A stretch of DNA of 64,000 bases from Neomoorella carbonis (lineage in GTDB: Bacteria > Bacillota > DSM-521 > Neomoorellales > Neomoorellaceae): the NCBI RefSeq assembly GCF_045278715.1, contig NZ_CP136420.1, forward strand, positions 1,178,001 to 1,242,000, in the 5' to 3' direction. This document shows, piece by piece, positions 32,151-40,636 of this stretch (positions are counted from its first letter, which is position 1; every line of letters begins with the position of its first letter). A program made the translations under genes and the position numbers. The notes under the pieces were generated by a model that did not search any database, was not told the DNA's origin, and worked only from the letters and a program-made list of their open reading frames with translations.

Positions 32151-33644
32151 GTGTTTAAGGAAATTAAAGAGATAATTGCTGGCACAGGCCTGGGGTTAAT
32201 AATTTTTTTAGTCATCGAAGGGGTGAACATTACTCCCTTTTTGCTCCTGGCGGGAATGGGTTTCCTGGCCTACTGGGTAATTGAAAAAAAAGGCCTCCTC
32301 CCTTCAACCCTGGGGGGGAAGGGGTATACGCCGCCGGTGAAGGTATCCTTTGCGGATATCGGCGGCCAGGCTGCGGCTGTCCGCGAGTTAAAGGAGGCCC
32401 TGGAGTTTTTACTGCGCAGTTCAGAAGTTGAGGCCATGGGCATTCGTCCCTTGAAGGGCATCCTTTTGAGCGGCCCGCCGGGAACGGGAAAGACGCTTCT
32501 GGCCAAGGCGGCCGCCACCTATACGGATGCTGTTTTTCTCGAGGCCAGCGGCAGCGAATTTATCGAGATGTATGCCGGCGTCGGCGCCCAGCGGGTACGG
32601 GCCATTTTCAACCGGGCCCGGGATTTGGCCCGGCGCCGGCAGAAAAAACGGGCCATTATCTTTATCGACGAGCTGGAAGTCCTGGGCGGCAGGCGCGGCA
32701 GCCACGCCTCCCACCTAGAATATGACCAGACTTTAAACCAGCTCCTGGTAGAGATGGATGGCTTAAAGAGCAGCCACGATGTCCAGATTCTGGTTATCGG
32801 CGCTACCAACCGCCCCGACTTGCTGGATCCGGCCCTTTTACGTCCGGGGCGGTTCGACCGACAGGTCAAGGTTGACCTGCCTGACCGGGAGGGAAGGCTG
32901 GCCATTTTAAAACTGCATACGGCCAATAAGCCCCTGGCGCCGGAGGTGGATCTGGAAGCCGTTGCCCGGGAAACCTTCGGGTTTTCCGGGGCGCATCTGG
33001 AAAGCGTGGCCAATGAGGCCGCCATCCTGGCCCTGCGGGAAAAATCTCCCCTTATCACCCAGAAACATTTAATGGAAGCGGTGGATAAGGTAATGCTGGG
33101 GGAAAAGCTGGGCCGCAAACCGGCGGCGGACGAGCTGTACCGGCTGGCCATCCATGAGGCCGGCCATGCCATTGCCGGGGAGCTGCTAAGACCCCGGTCT
33201 ATTTCCCACGTGACCATCACCTCCCGGGGCCAGGCCCTGGGCTATACCCGGCAGAAGCCGGATAACGACATGTACCTGTACACCAGGGAATACCTTGAAA
33301 CCCAAATGGATATCTGCCTGGCCGGCGCCGTGGCTGAGAACTTGATCCTTGGCAGCCGCAGTACCGGGTCCCTCAATGACTTTAAAGAAGCCATCCGCCT
33401 GGCCCGGGTGATTATTACCTCCGGGCTGTCGGACCTCGGGGTAGTGGCTGAAGAAAATTTGACCAAGGAACAGATGCACAACGCTTCCTCCAATATCATC
33501 AGCCGGGAAGAAGCAAAGGTGGCTTCCCTCCTCCGGCCCTACCAGGAGGCTTTAAAGGCCTTGGCTGCAGAACTGGTAGAAAAGGAAACAGTAACCGGGC
33601 GGGAACTGCGGGCCCTGTTACAGGAACAGGCCGCCGCCTCTTGA
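32151..33644 (+). CDS. FtsH-like membrane AAA protease
   Basis: AAA+ metalloprotease of 497 residues. Two close N-terminal membrane helices (about 8-48) lack the usual external domain of FtsH. The ATPase part has Walker A GPPGTGKT, Walker B IIFIDELEVLGG and the SRH ATNRPDLLDPALLRPGRFDR. The protease part has the zinc site HEAGH and a later GSLNDFKEA (third ligand region). Shorter than canonical FtsH (about 600-650), so a paralogue and probably not the housekeeping copy. GTG 32151 follows GGGGGGAGGGG. Confidence 0.85.
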   Translation: MFKEIKEIIAGTGLGLIIFLVIEGVNITPFLLLAGMGFLAYWVIEKKGLLPSTLGGKGYTPPVKVSFADIGGQAAAVRELKEALEFLLRSSEVEAMGIRPLKGILLSGPPGTGKTLLAKAAATYTDAVFLEASGSEFIEMYAGVGAQRVRAIFNRARDLARRRQKKRAIIFIDELEVLGGRRGSHASHLEYDQTLNQLLVEMDGLKSSHDVQILVIGATNRPDLLDPALLRPGRFDRQVKVDLPDREGRLAILKLHTANKPLAPEVDLEAVARETFGFSGAHLESVANEAAILALREKSPLITQKHLMEAVDKVMLGEKLGRKPAADELYRLAIHEAGHAIAGELLRPRSISHVTITSRGQALGYTRQKPDNDMYLYTREYLETQMDICLAGAVAENLILGSRSTGSLNDFKEAIRLARVIITSGLSDLGVVAEENLTKEQMHNASSNIISREEAKVASLLRPYQEALKALAAELVEKETVTGRELRALLQEQAAAS

Positions 33645-33715
33645 AAATTTTGGTCACGGTGCAGCAGGATTATCAGGAAGGGGAAGCGAATAGATCCTGT
33701 AAACAGGTGATCGGT

Positions 33716-34294
33716 ATGCGGCTGTTTGTGGCTATAAATTTCTCACCCGCGCTGAAAAATGTCCTGGCCGGACTGCTGGAAGAACTACGCCAGCTGCCGG
33801 CAGCAGTTAAATGGGTGCCGCCGGAGAATATCCATTTGACCCTCAAGTTTTTGGGTGAAGTGGCCCCGGCCAGGGTTGAGGAGATAGGAGCGGCCCTGCG
33901 GCGTGCCGCTGCCGGGATCAATCCGTGGCACCTGGAGGTAAAGGGCACCGGGGTTTTCCCGGGGTGGCGCAGTCCCAGGGTGGTCTGGGTGGGGGTGGAG
34001 TCGGAAAAGCCCCTGTATGTTTTACAGCAGCAGGTAACCAGGGAATACCTGGAGCTAGGTTTCCCGGCCGCTTCCTTTACTCCCCATTTAACCCTGGGCC
34101 GCCTGCGGCCGGGGACGGCCTCCGGGCCGCTCCAGGACAGGCTCAAGAGTCTGGCCGGCGTGTCCTGGGGGAGGGAAAAGGTGACGGCGGTAAGCCTCAT
34201 GGAGAGCAGCCTGACCCCCCGCGGGGCTGTTTATAGGCCGGTGCTAACAGTCCCTTTGCCGGCCCCTGACGGCGCCCCCTCCAATGAACAATGA
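33716..34294 (+). CDS. thpR: RNA 2',3'-cyclic phosphodiesterase ThpR
   Basis: 2H phosphoesterase of 192 residues. The two HxTx catalytic motifs are HLTLKFLGE and HLTLGRLR. The family opens 2',3'-cyclic phosphates on RNA and was first named 2'-5' RNA ligase. ATG 33716 (MRLFVAINF) matches the usual family start and follows AGGTGAT; the longer frame from 33641 overlaps the ftsH-like stop and adds 25 unlikely residues. It occupies the position next to recA where cinA often sits in Firmicutes. Confidence 0.88.
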   Translation: MRLFVAINFSPALKNVLAGLLEELRQLPAAVKWVPPENIHLTLKFLGEVAPARVEEIGAALRRAAAGINPWHLEVKGTGVFPGWRSPRVVWVGVESEKPLYVLQQQVTREYLELGFPAASFTPHLTLGRLRPGTASGPLQDRLKSLAGVSWGREKVTAVSLMESSLTPRGAVYRPVLTVPLPAPDGAPSNEQ

Positions 34295-34348
34295 AAATGC
34301 ACTTTTGGCAAAATAGAACTTTATTTTCCTAGGAGGCGAACTTACATA

Positions 34349-35389
34349 GTGGTTTTATCGGACAAGCAGCGGGCCCTGGAAAATGCCCTGCTCCAGATCG
34401 AGAGGCACTTCGGCAAGGGTTCCATAATGAAGCTGGGGGAATCCGGTGCCCGGCTCAATGTAGAAGCCATTTCCACCGGCGCCCTGCCCCTGGATCTGGC
34501 CCTGGGGGTAGGCGGGCTGCCCCGGGGTCGGGTGGTGGAAATCTTTGGCCCGGAATCCTCGGGTAAGACGACGGTGGCCCTGCATGTCATAGCCGAGGCC
34601 CAGCGGGGCGGCGGCACGGCAGCCTTTATCGACGCCGAGCACGCCCTCGACCCGGTGTATGCCAGGAACCTGGGCGTCGACATTGACAACCTTTTAGTAT
34701 CCCAGCCCGATACCGGCGAGCAGGCCCTGGAAATAGCCGAAGCCCTGGTGCGCAGCGGCGCCATCGATGTCATTGTCATCGATTCCGTAGCCGCCCTGGT
34801 GCCCAAAGCTGAGCTGGACGGTGAAATGGGCGACGCCCATGTGGGCCTGCAGGCCAGGCTCATGTCCCAGGCTCTACGCAAGCTGGCCGGCGTTATTGCC
34901 AAATCGCGCACCGTTGCTATTTTTATCAACCAGTTGCGGGAAAAGGTAGGGGTCCTCTTCGGCAGTCCCGAGACGACACCCGGGGGACGGGCGCTGAAAT
35001 TTTATGCTTCGGTGCGCCTGGATGTGCGCAAAGTAGAGCAGGTCAAGCAGGGGACCGAGATTATTGGCAGCCGCACCCGGGTAAAGGTTGTTAAAAATAA
35101 AGTGGCGCCGCCCTTCCGCCAGGCCGAATTTGATATTATTTACGGCCGGGGTATTGACCGCGAGGGTTGCCTGCTTGACATGGGCACGGAATTGGATATA
35201 GTAAAGAAGAGTGGAGCTTGGTATTCCCTGGGGGAGGATCGCCTCGGCCAGGGCCGGGAAGCAGCCAAAGAGTTCCTGCGCGACCACCCCGAAGTGGCGG
35301 CCAGCATTGAAAACCAGATCCGCGTTAAAACCGGGTTAGTAAAGACGGCCGCAGCGGCGGTAGAAGAGGAAGGTGCGCAAGACGGATAA
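34349..35389 (+). CDS. recA: Recombinase RecA
   Basis: RecA of 346 residues, normal length. Walker A is GPESSGKTT, Walker B VIVIDSVAAL; loop L1 and L2 regions and the INQLREKVGV strand are conserved, with an acidic C-terminal tail. It catalyses homologous strand exchange and LexA cleavage. GTG 34349 follows AGGAGGCG. No clear LexA box of the CGAAC...GTTCG type is seen upstream. recX overlaps its 3' end. Confidence 0.97.
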   Translation: MVLSDKQRALENALLQIERHFGKGSIMKLGESGARLNVEAISTGALPLDLALGVGGLPRGRVVEIFGPESSGKTTVALHVIAEAQRGGGTAAFIDAEHALDPVYARNLGVDIDNLLVSQPDTGEQALEIAEALVRSGAIDVIVIDSVAALVPKAELDGEMGDAHVGLQARLMSQALRKLAGVIAKSRTVAIFINQLREKVGVLFGSPETTPGGRALKFYASVRLDVRKVEQVKQGTEIIGSRTRVKVVKNKVAPPFRQAEFDIIYGRGIDREGCLLDMGTELDIVKKSGAWYSLGEDRLGQGREAAKEFLRDHPEVAASIENQIRVKTGLVKTAAAAVEEEGAQDG

Positions 35390-35879
35390 TCCCTCGGCGG
35401 GAGCTGCCTGGGAGTGTGCCCTGAGAATATTAACCCGGCGCCAGCAGAGTGAACAGGAAATACGCTGGAAATTGCAGGCCAGGGGTTTTCCCGGGGAGGT
35501 AGTGGCGGCGACCATAAAGCGGTTGCAGGATGCCGGTTTGCTTGATGACGCCCGTTTTGCCCGGGACTGGGCCGCTTACCGGCTGGCTACCCACCCGGTA
35601 GGCCGGAGGCGCCTGCGGCGCGAGCTGCAGGAGCACGGCGTGGCCCCTGCCCTGGCTGAAGGGGTAGTCAGCGACCTGCTTTCTCCGGAAGCAGAGCTGG
35701 CCGCAGCCCGGGAACTGGCGGGGAAATATCACCGGCGCCCAGGAGAAAGCGCCGATCATTATTACCGGCGTCTGGCCCGCTTTCTCTGGCAGCGAGGTTT
35801 TAACGGGCATATAGTTCGCCAGGTGCTGGAAGAACTGGCAGGACATATTCATATTGACAGTGATGATTTAAACCTATAA
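35373..35879 (+). CDS. recX: RecA regulator RecX
   Basis: RecX of 168 residues made of three-helix tandem repeats; RRQQSEQEIRWKLQARGFPG and DDARFARDWAAYRLATHPVG are typical. RecX caps or modulates RecA filaments. GTG 35373 lies inside the end of recA after AGAGGAAG, coupling the two. The 3' end carries the -35 box of a downstream promoter. Confidence 0.9.
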   Translation: MRKTDNPSAGAAWECALRILTRRQQSEQEIRWKLQARGFPGEVVAATIKRLQDAGLLDDARFARDWAAYRLATHPVGRRRLRRELQEHGVAPALAEGVVSDLLSPEAELAAARELAGKYHRRPGESADHYYRRLARFLWQRGFNGHIVRQVLEELAGHIHIDSDDLNL

Positions 35880-35882
35880 AAT
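35854..35882 (+). promoter_or_regulatory. Strong sigma-A promoter at recX 3' end
   Basis: Consensus -35 TTGACA (35854-35859), a 17-bp spacer and -10 TAAAAT (35877-35882), overlapping the recX stop. No gene follows for 250 bp, so it should drive the small RNA unit ending at 36110. Confidence 0.65.
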
Positions 35883-35888
35883 AGAGTG

Positions 35889-36110
35889 GGAGAAACTAGG
35901 TGTAGGATCACCACCATTACCCTTTATGGATAGATTTCACTACCAGGTTTAGCCTGGATGGAATATAACTTATCTGACCTGAAAATGGATTGTTGTACTG
36001 TATTTTTGGGTCCCCAACAGGCGTGAGGAGTCCTGGTTTTGAACCTAAAAAGGGGATATGTGGTTGGTGTGCCTATTTTCAAGCCGAGTTTCTACTCGGC
36101 TTTATTTTAT
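35889..36110 (+). ncRNA. ssrS: Candidate structured small RNA, 6S-like
   Basis: A promoter, about 220 nt without a coding frame, and a strong terminator make a self-contained unit. The 5' end (35892-35904) pairs with 36068-36080 through 12 pairs including G-U, with one mismatch. Pairing continues after internal loops (about 35911-35925 with 36049-36067), forming a long closing stem that stops exactly where the terminator hairpin begins. Inner hairpins include CCAGG-TTTAG-CCTGG at about 35943. A closing stem, open middle and apical stem at this length are the plan of 6S RNA, which traps RNA polymerase. The family assignment is inference. Confidence 0.42.
36081..36110 (+). terminator. Terminator of the small RNA unit
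   Basis: Perfect 8-bp stem AAGCCGAG / CTCGGCTT with loop TTTCTA, then TATTTTATG. Confidence 0.85.
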
Positions 36111-36129
36111 GAAGGGGGGGTGAAGAAAA

Positions 36130-37662
36130 ATCCAGTATATCTTTTATGCCCTGATAGCTTTCCTGGTGGGTGCAGCCGGCGGTTATGCCATGCGCAAATA
36201 CCTGGCCGAGGCCAGGATTGCTTCGGCCGAGAAGGCTGCAGCCGCCATTATCGAAGAAGCCAAAAAAGAAGCCGAGGCTAAAAAGCGAGAAGCGGTCCTG
36301 GAAGCCAAGGAAGAAGCCCACCGCATCCGTAATGAAATAGAGCGGGAGAGCCGGGAACGGCGCAGTGAGCTCCAGCGTTTCGAGCGGCGCCTGATGCAGA
36401 AGGAAGAGGCGCTGGACCGCAAGACCGAAGCCCTCGAGCGGAAAGAGGCCAGCCTTCACCGCCAGGAAGAAGCTGCCCAGAAGCTGAGGGAAGAGCTGGA
36501 AGAGCTGCGCCGGCGGCAGGTCAGCGAGCTGGAACGCATTTCCGGCTTGACGACCGAAGAAGCCAGGGCCATCCTGCTGCAGAGTGTCGAAGAAGAAGTA
36601 AGGCATGAAGCAGCCATGTTGATTAAACAAATTGAAACGGAAGCCAAAGAAGAAGCAGAAAAAAGGGCGCGGGAGATTGTTACCCACGCCATCCAGCATT
36701 GTGCTGCTGATTATGTGGCCGAGGCTACGGTTTCGGTGGTGAACCTGCCCAATGATGAAATGAAGGGGCGCATAATCGGTCGCGAGGGCCGCAACATTCG
36801 CGCCCTGGAAACCCTGACGGGTGTCGATCTCATCATTGATGATACCCCGGAAGCCGTTATTCTCTCCAGCTTCGATCCTATTCGCCGGGAAGTGGCCCGC
36901 ATTGCCCTGGAAAAGTTAATTATCGATGGGCGTATCCACCCGGCCCGGATCGAAGAAATGGTTGAAAAGGCCCGGCGGGAGCTGGAGCAGAAGATCCGGG
37001 AAGAAGGGGAACGGGCTACCTTCGAAGCGGGGATTCACGGCCTGCATCCAGAGCTGGTGCGCCTCCTGGGTAAACTTAAATACCGCACCAGCTACGGCCA
37101 GAACGTCCTTAAACACTCCCTGGAAGTAGCTTTCCTGGCCGGGGCCATGGCTGCCGAGCTGGGTGTTGATGTCCAGCTGGCCAAGCGGGCCGGCTTGCTC
37201 CATGATATTGGTAAAGCCGTCGATTTTGAAGTGGAGGGTCCCCATGTCGCCCTGGGTGTCGATCTGGCTAAAAAATACCGGGAATCCCCGGAGGTAATCC
37301 ATGCCATTGAAGCCCATCATGGTGACGTGGAACCGCGTAGCATCGAAGCCGGCCTGGTTCAGGCGGCCGATGCTATTTCAGCAGCGCGGCCGGGAGCCCG
37401 GCGGGAGACCCTGGAGGCTTATATTAAACGCCTGGAAAAACTGGAGGAGATCGCCGATTCCTTTGCTGGCGTGGAAAAGTCCTATGCCATCCAGGCCGGC
37501 CGGGAGGTAAGGATTTTAGTTAAACCCGACAAGATTGATGACGCCATGGCTGTCCACCTGGCCAGGGAAATCGTGAAAAAGATTGAAAAGGAAATGGAAT
37601 ATCCGGGCCAGATTAAAGTGGTGGTTATCCGCGAAACCCGCGCTGTTGATTATGCTAAATAA
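36130..37662 (+). CDS. rny: Ribonuclease Y
   Basis: Membrane endoribonuclease starting bulk mRNA decay. Order: membrane helix, long charged coiled coil (about 25-190), KH domain (GRIIGREGRNIRALE), HD domain (HDIGKAVD) and a conserved C-terminal domain. From ATC 36130, behind G7 and AGAAAA, it would be 510 residues with a complete anchor QYIFYALIAFLVGAAGGYAM. From GTG 36166, the first ordinary start, it would be 498 residues with half the helix missing. An in-frame TGA at 36121 excludes anything further upstream. The full anchor argues for a rare ATC start or a base error in ATG. Confidence 0.88.
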   Translation: MQYIFYALIAFLVGAAGGYAMRKYLAEARIASAEKAAAAIIEEAKKEAEAKKREAVLEAKEEAHRIRNEIERESRERRSELQRFERRLMQKEEALDRKTEALERKEASLHRQEEAAQKLREELEELRRRQVSELERISGLTTEEARAILLQSVEEEVRHEAAMLIKQIETEAKEEAEKRAREIVTHAIQHCAADYVAEATVSVVNLPNDEMKGRIIGREGRNIRALETLTGVDLIIDDTPEAVILSSFDPIRREVARIALEKLIIDGRIHPARIEEMVEKARRELEQKIREEGERATFEAGIHGLHPELVRLLGKLKYRTSYGQNVLKHSLEVAFLAGAMAAELGVDVQLAKRAGLLHDIGKAVDFEVEGPHVALGVDLAKKYRESPEVIHAIEAHHGDVEPRSIEAGLVQAADAISAARPGARRETLEAYIKRLEKLEEIADSFAGVEKSYAIQAGREVRILVKPDKIDDAMAVHLAREIVKKIEKEMEYPGQIKVVVIRETRAVDYAK

Positions 37663-37793
37663 TTTTTTTGGCAGGGAAGGGAATAGTTTTTCCATCCCTG
37701 CCATTAAATTTTCATCGTTACCGGAGGACAAGGCAGGCAGGAATTTGCTTCTAGGTGCAGAAGTAGTGTCTTATACATAAAAGTACGGGGCAG

Positions 37794-38321
37794 GTGTTAA
37801 CCTTGGGCCTGAAGTACAAACACGGCGGCGAAGTATCTGATACTATCGGTCTCCTTATTTCTATCCTGGTACGTTACCCGGAAGTAGGTACCATTAACTA
37901 TGAACCCCAAGACCAGGTTTTACGCTTTACCTTTATGCTGTCTCAGCCCCTGGCCGGGGAGGCCATCCAGCAGTTTGAAAAGAAATTCCGCAAATCCCTG
38001 GAAGTATATAACTACCTGGAAGACCGGGAAGCGCGGGTCATCAACCTGAAATATACACCCTATGACCAGCTGACGGCCCTGGAGGTACAGCGGGATGTAG
38101 CTACCCTTTCCCGGGATGAAATTGACCTCATTATCGCCCTGGTGCGGGAGGAATTTGGGTCCAACCTGGTAGCGGAGAACAATGATAATATCATGGAAGA
38201 AGAGCTTTTGCTCCAGGAAGAGTTAATTGACCGTATGCTGGAAAGCGTCCGGGGCACCGTCCCGGAGCGCCAGCTAATTGCCTTCCGGGAAGAAGGCCGG
38301 GTCATGGTGTTTAATAAATAG
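37794..38321 (+). CDS. Conserved-looking hypothetical between rny and ymdB
   Basis: Unrecognised soluble protein of 175 residues. The first half has alternating strand and helix with LLISILVRYPEVGTINYEP and a central MLSQPLAGEAIQQFEKKF helix. The second half is acidic and helical (about 110-160) and ends with a short strand. GTG 37794 and TTG 37803 both have usable ribosome sites. Its place between rny and ymdB hints at RNA metabolism, but no motif supports this. Confidence 0.6.
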   Translation: MLTLGLKYKHGGEVSDTIGLLISILVRYPEVGTINYEPQDQVLRFTFMLSQPLAGEAIQQFEKKFRKSLEVYNYLEDREARVINLKYTPYDQLTALEVQRDVATLSRDEIDLIIALVREEFGSNLVAENNDNIMEEELLLQEELIDRMLESVRGTVPERQLIAFREEGRVMVFNK

Positions 38322-38370
38322 CCCCATGACGAATAATAATTTTTAAGGTAATTCGAGGGGAGCCTTGTTT

Positions 38371-39156
38371 TTGCGGGTTTTAATGATCGGCGATGTAGTG
38401 GGACGGCCGGGCCGTAAAGCGATCCGGGAGCTCCTGCCGCCCCTGCTCCAGGAATACCGGCCGGACCTGGTGGTGGCAAACGGTGAAAATGCGGCCGGCG
38501 GCAACGGCATTACCCCGGCTGTTGCCGCTGATCTTTTTGCCGCCGGCATTGATATTTTAACCATGGGCAACCACGTCTGGGACAAGCGCGAAGCGGCGGC
38601 CCTCCTGGAGGAGGATGAGCGCATTGTCCGGCCGGCTAACTATCCTCCCGGTACTCCCGGCCGGGGCTATACCCTGGTAAAGGTTAAGGAAGACCTGCAG
38701 GTAGGAATTATTAATTTATCGGGGCGGGTTTTTCTATCATCCCTGGAGTGCCCTTTTCGCCTGGGACGCTGCCTGGCAGAAGAGATCGGGGCGACAACTA
38801 AAATCATTTTAGTAGACTTCCATGCTGAAGCAACTTCGGAAAAGGTTGCCCTGGGCTGGTACCTGGACGGCCTGGTAAGTGCGGTGATCGGGACCCATAC
38901 CCATATCCAGACGGCCGATGCCCGCGTCCTGCCCCAGGGGACAGCATATATCACCGATGTAGGTATGACCGGACCCAGGGATTCGGTCCTGGGGGTGAAA
39001 ACAGAACTTGTCGTTACAAAATTTCTTACCCAGCTGCCGGTGCGGTTTGAAGTCGCCGGCGGCACTATCCAGCTGGAAGCCGTGCTGGTAGATATTGATC
39101 CCCGTACCGGCCGGGCAGAGGCTATCCAGAGGTTGCAGCACTACGGCCCGGCGTAA
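38371..39156 (+). CDS. ymdB: YmdB-family metallophosphoesterase
   Basis: Protein of 261 residues of the YmdB/TIGR00282 family. The dimetal ligands appear in MIGDVVGRPG, NGENAAGG, GNHVWD, FHAEATSEK and GTHTHIQTAD. Bacillus YmdB is a 2',3'-cAMP phosphodiesterase that switches between motile, biofilm and sporulating states. TTG 38371 is preferred because GAGGGGAG then sits 8 nt away and the protein starts MRVLMIGD as in the family; TTG 38365 is too close. Confidence 0.88.
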   Translation: MRVLMIGDVVGRPGRKAIRELLPPLLQEYRPDLVVANGENAAGGNGITPAVAADLFAAGIDILTMGNHVWDKREAAALLEEDERIVRPANYPPGTPGRGYTLVKVKEDLQVGIINLSGRVFLSSLECPFRLGRCLAEEIGATTKIILVDFHAEATSEKVALGWYLDGLVSAVIGTHTHIQTADARVLPQGTAYITDVGMTGPRDSVLGVKTELVVTKFLTQLPVRFEVAGGTIQLEAVLVDIDPRTGRAEAIQRLQHYGPA

Positions 39157-39194
39157 ATTGACCACTAAAAATTAACCAATTAGACAGGATATCT

Positions 39195-40040
39195 ATGCAG
39201 CTAGCTGATTTACATACCCATACTACGGCCTCCGACGGCCGGCTGTCACCAGCTGAACTAATCAGGCTGGCGCAGACAAAAGGCTTGACGGCCCTGGGTG
39301 TTACCGACCACGATACGGTAGCCGGCCTGGCAGAAGCCCTGGCTGCCGGCAGCAGTTACGGCGTGACGGTCGTTCCCGGGGTCGAGCTGAGCACCGAGTG
39401 GGAAGATAAAGAAGTCCATATTTTGGGTTATTACCTTGACTGGCAAAAGGAACATTTGCTGGCCTTCCTGGAAACTATGCGCCAGGCGCGTCACCGGCGC
39501 ACGGCCCGGATGGTCGCCAGATTACAAGAGCTGGGTTATGATATCAGCATGGGCGAGGTCGAGCAGGAAGTCCGGGGCGAGGCCGTGGGCCGTCCCCATA
39601 TCGCAGCCGTTCTGGTCCGTAAGGGATATGCCCCCTCCGTGGAGGCGGCCTTCAAAACCCTGCTGGCACGGGGCCGGCCTGCTTATGTCCCGCGGGAAAA
39701 AGTTGAACCTGCCCGGGCGGTGGAGGTAATATTAAAGGCTGGCGGCGTCCCCGTCCTGGCCCACCCGGGCTTAAGCGAGGCCGATGCCCTTCTTCCGGCC
39801 CTAGTTGATGACGGCTTACAGGGTATCGAAGCCTATTATCCCCTCCACGATGCCGCCGCCACCGGGCGTTACCTGGAACTGGCCTCCCGGTATAACCTGG
39901 TGGTTACCGGCGGTTCCGATTTCCACGGCATAGTTGACGGCAGCCATGCCGAGCTGGGGACCTGCCGGGTGGGCACAGCGGAACTGGAACAGTTACAGGT
40001 ACGGGCGAAAAAGATTAAAGTTCAAGCGACTAAGGTTTGA
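39195..40040 (+). CDS. PHP-domain phosphoesterase (RNase AM/TrpH-like)
   Basis: Trinuclear-metal PHP hydrolase of 281 residues. Metal ligands are visible in ADLHTHTTASDG, TDHDT, PGVELSTEW, AHPG and GGSDFHG. Relatives (E. coli RNase AM/YciV) act on 5' ends of RNA or on 3',5'-bisphosphonucleosides. It follows ymdB by 38 bp, in keeping with an RNA-turnover cluster. Confidence 0.85.
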   Translation: MQLADLHTHTTASDGRLSPAELIRLAQTKGLTALGVTDHDTVAGLAEALAAGSSYGVTVVPGVELSTEWEDKEVHILGYYLDWQKEHLLAFLETMRQARHRRTARMVARLQELGYDISMGEVEQEVRGEAVGRPHIAAVLVRKGYAPSVEAAFKTLLARGRPAYVPREKVEPARAVEVILKAGGVPVLAHPGLSEADALLPALVDDGLQGIEAYYPLHDAAATGRYLELASRYNLVVTGGSDFHGIVDGSHAELGTCRVGTAELEQLQVRAKKIKVQATKV

Positions 40041-40088
40041 TTTCCGGGCATATATTTTAGCAAACTAATAATTGAGGGGGTGGGGCCG

Positions 40089-40355
40089 TTGGCTGGCAGC
40101 GATCCGGGTGCCCTTTACCGGCGCATTCAAGAGCTGGAAAGCAAAGTGGAACAATTACGGGTCAGCCGGCGTGTCCTGATGCGCCTGGTGGAAAAAAGCG
40201 AAACAGAAAAGTGGGAAATGGTGAATCGCCTGCGCCAGGAAAAGGAAAAGCTCCAGCTCCGCAACCGGCGCTATGCCCGGGCTATCTGGGAAAAGAATAA
40301 AGAGCTGGCTATGCTCGCAAATAAATTACAAAGCATATCGTTACCCAGGGCTTGA
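40089..40355 (+). CDS. Small coiled-coil protein
   Basis: Unrecognised 88-residue protein, almost entirely one charged helix: LYRRIQELESKVEQLRVSRR then VLMRLVEKSETEKWEMV, with heptad spacing. TTG 40089 follows GAGGGGG by 9 nt; GTG 40080 is an alternative. Its stop codon overlaps the -35 box of the cobalamin operon promoter. Confidence 0.55.
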   Translation: MAGSDPGALYRRIQELESKVEQLRVSRRVLMRLVEKSETEKWEMVNRLRQEKEKLQLRNRRYARAIWEKNKELAMLANKLQSISLPRA

Positions 40356-40380
40356 CTGATAGGAGGGAGCGATTTATACT
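40352..40380 (+). promoter_or_regulatory. Promoter of the cobalamin operon
   Basis: -35 TTGACT (40352-40357), a 17-bp spacer and -10 TATACT (40375-40380), placing transcription start just ahead of the riboswitch. Confidence 0.65.
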
Positions 40381-40397
40381 ATAATTAACTTAATAGG

Positions 40398-40546
40398 GAA
40401 CAGGTGCCTGAAAGGTTAAAAGGGAATCAGGTGTAAATCCTGAGCGGTCGCGCCACTGTAACCGGGGAGCCTGCTTCAAGGCCACTGGTATTATACCGGG
40501 AAGGCGAAGCCAGGCAAGGAGCCGGAGCCAGGAAACCTGCCTGTTC
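40398..40546 (+). promoter_or_regulatory. Cobalamin riboswitch
   Basis: The closing stem GAACAGG (40398-40404) / CCTGTTC (40540-40546) is perfect. The core holds GGTGTAAATCCTGAGCGGTC then GCGCCACTGTAACCGGGGAG, and the B12 box GCCAGGAAACCTGCC at about 40527. It binds adenosylcobalamin and should shut off the operon downstream through the terminator at 40588. Confidence 0.95.
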
Positions 40547-40587
40547 ATTTCACCCTCGCGTCAAGGGGCCTAAAGTTAGGTGGAGTG

Positions 40588-40624
40588 ACTCCAGCTGCTT
40601 CGTGGGGGCTGGAGTTTTTATTTT
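40588..40624 (+). terminator. Riboswitch-controlled terminator
   Basis: 8-bp stem ACTCCAGC / GCTGGAGT with loop TGCTTCGTGGGG, then TTTTTATTTTA, ending 12 nt before cobU. It is the expression platform for the riboswitch. Confidence 0.88.
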
Positions 40625-40636
40625 AGGAGGCATACC

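Noticed and set aside
34295..34348. LexA-type operator in front of recA
   Set aside because: Only scattered GAAC half-sites are seen; no CGAAC-N4-GTTCG palindrome.
37670..37702. Terminator hairpin after rny (GGCAGGGA / TCCCTGCC)
   Set aside because: The stem is good but the T-run is before it and only ATTAAATTTT follows, so termination on the plus strand is doubtful.
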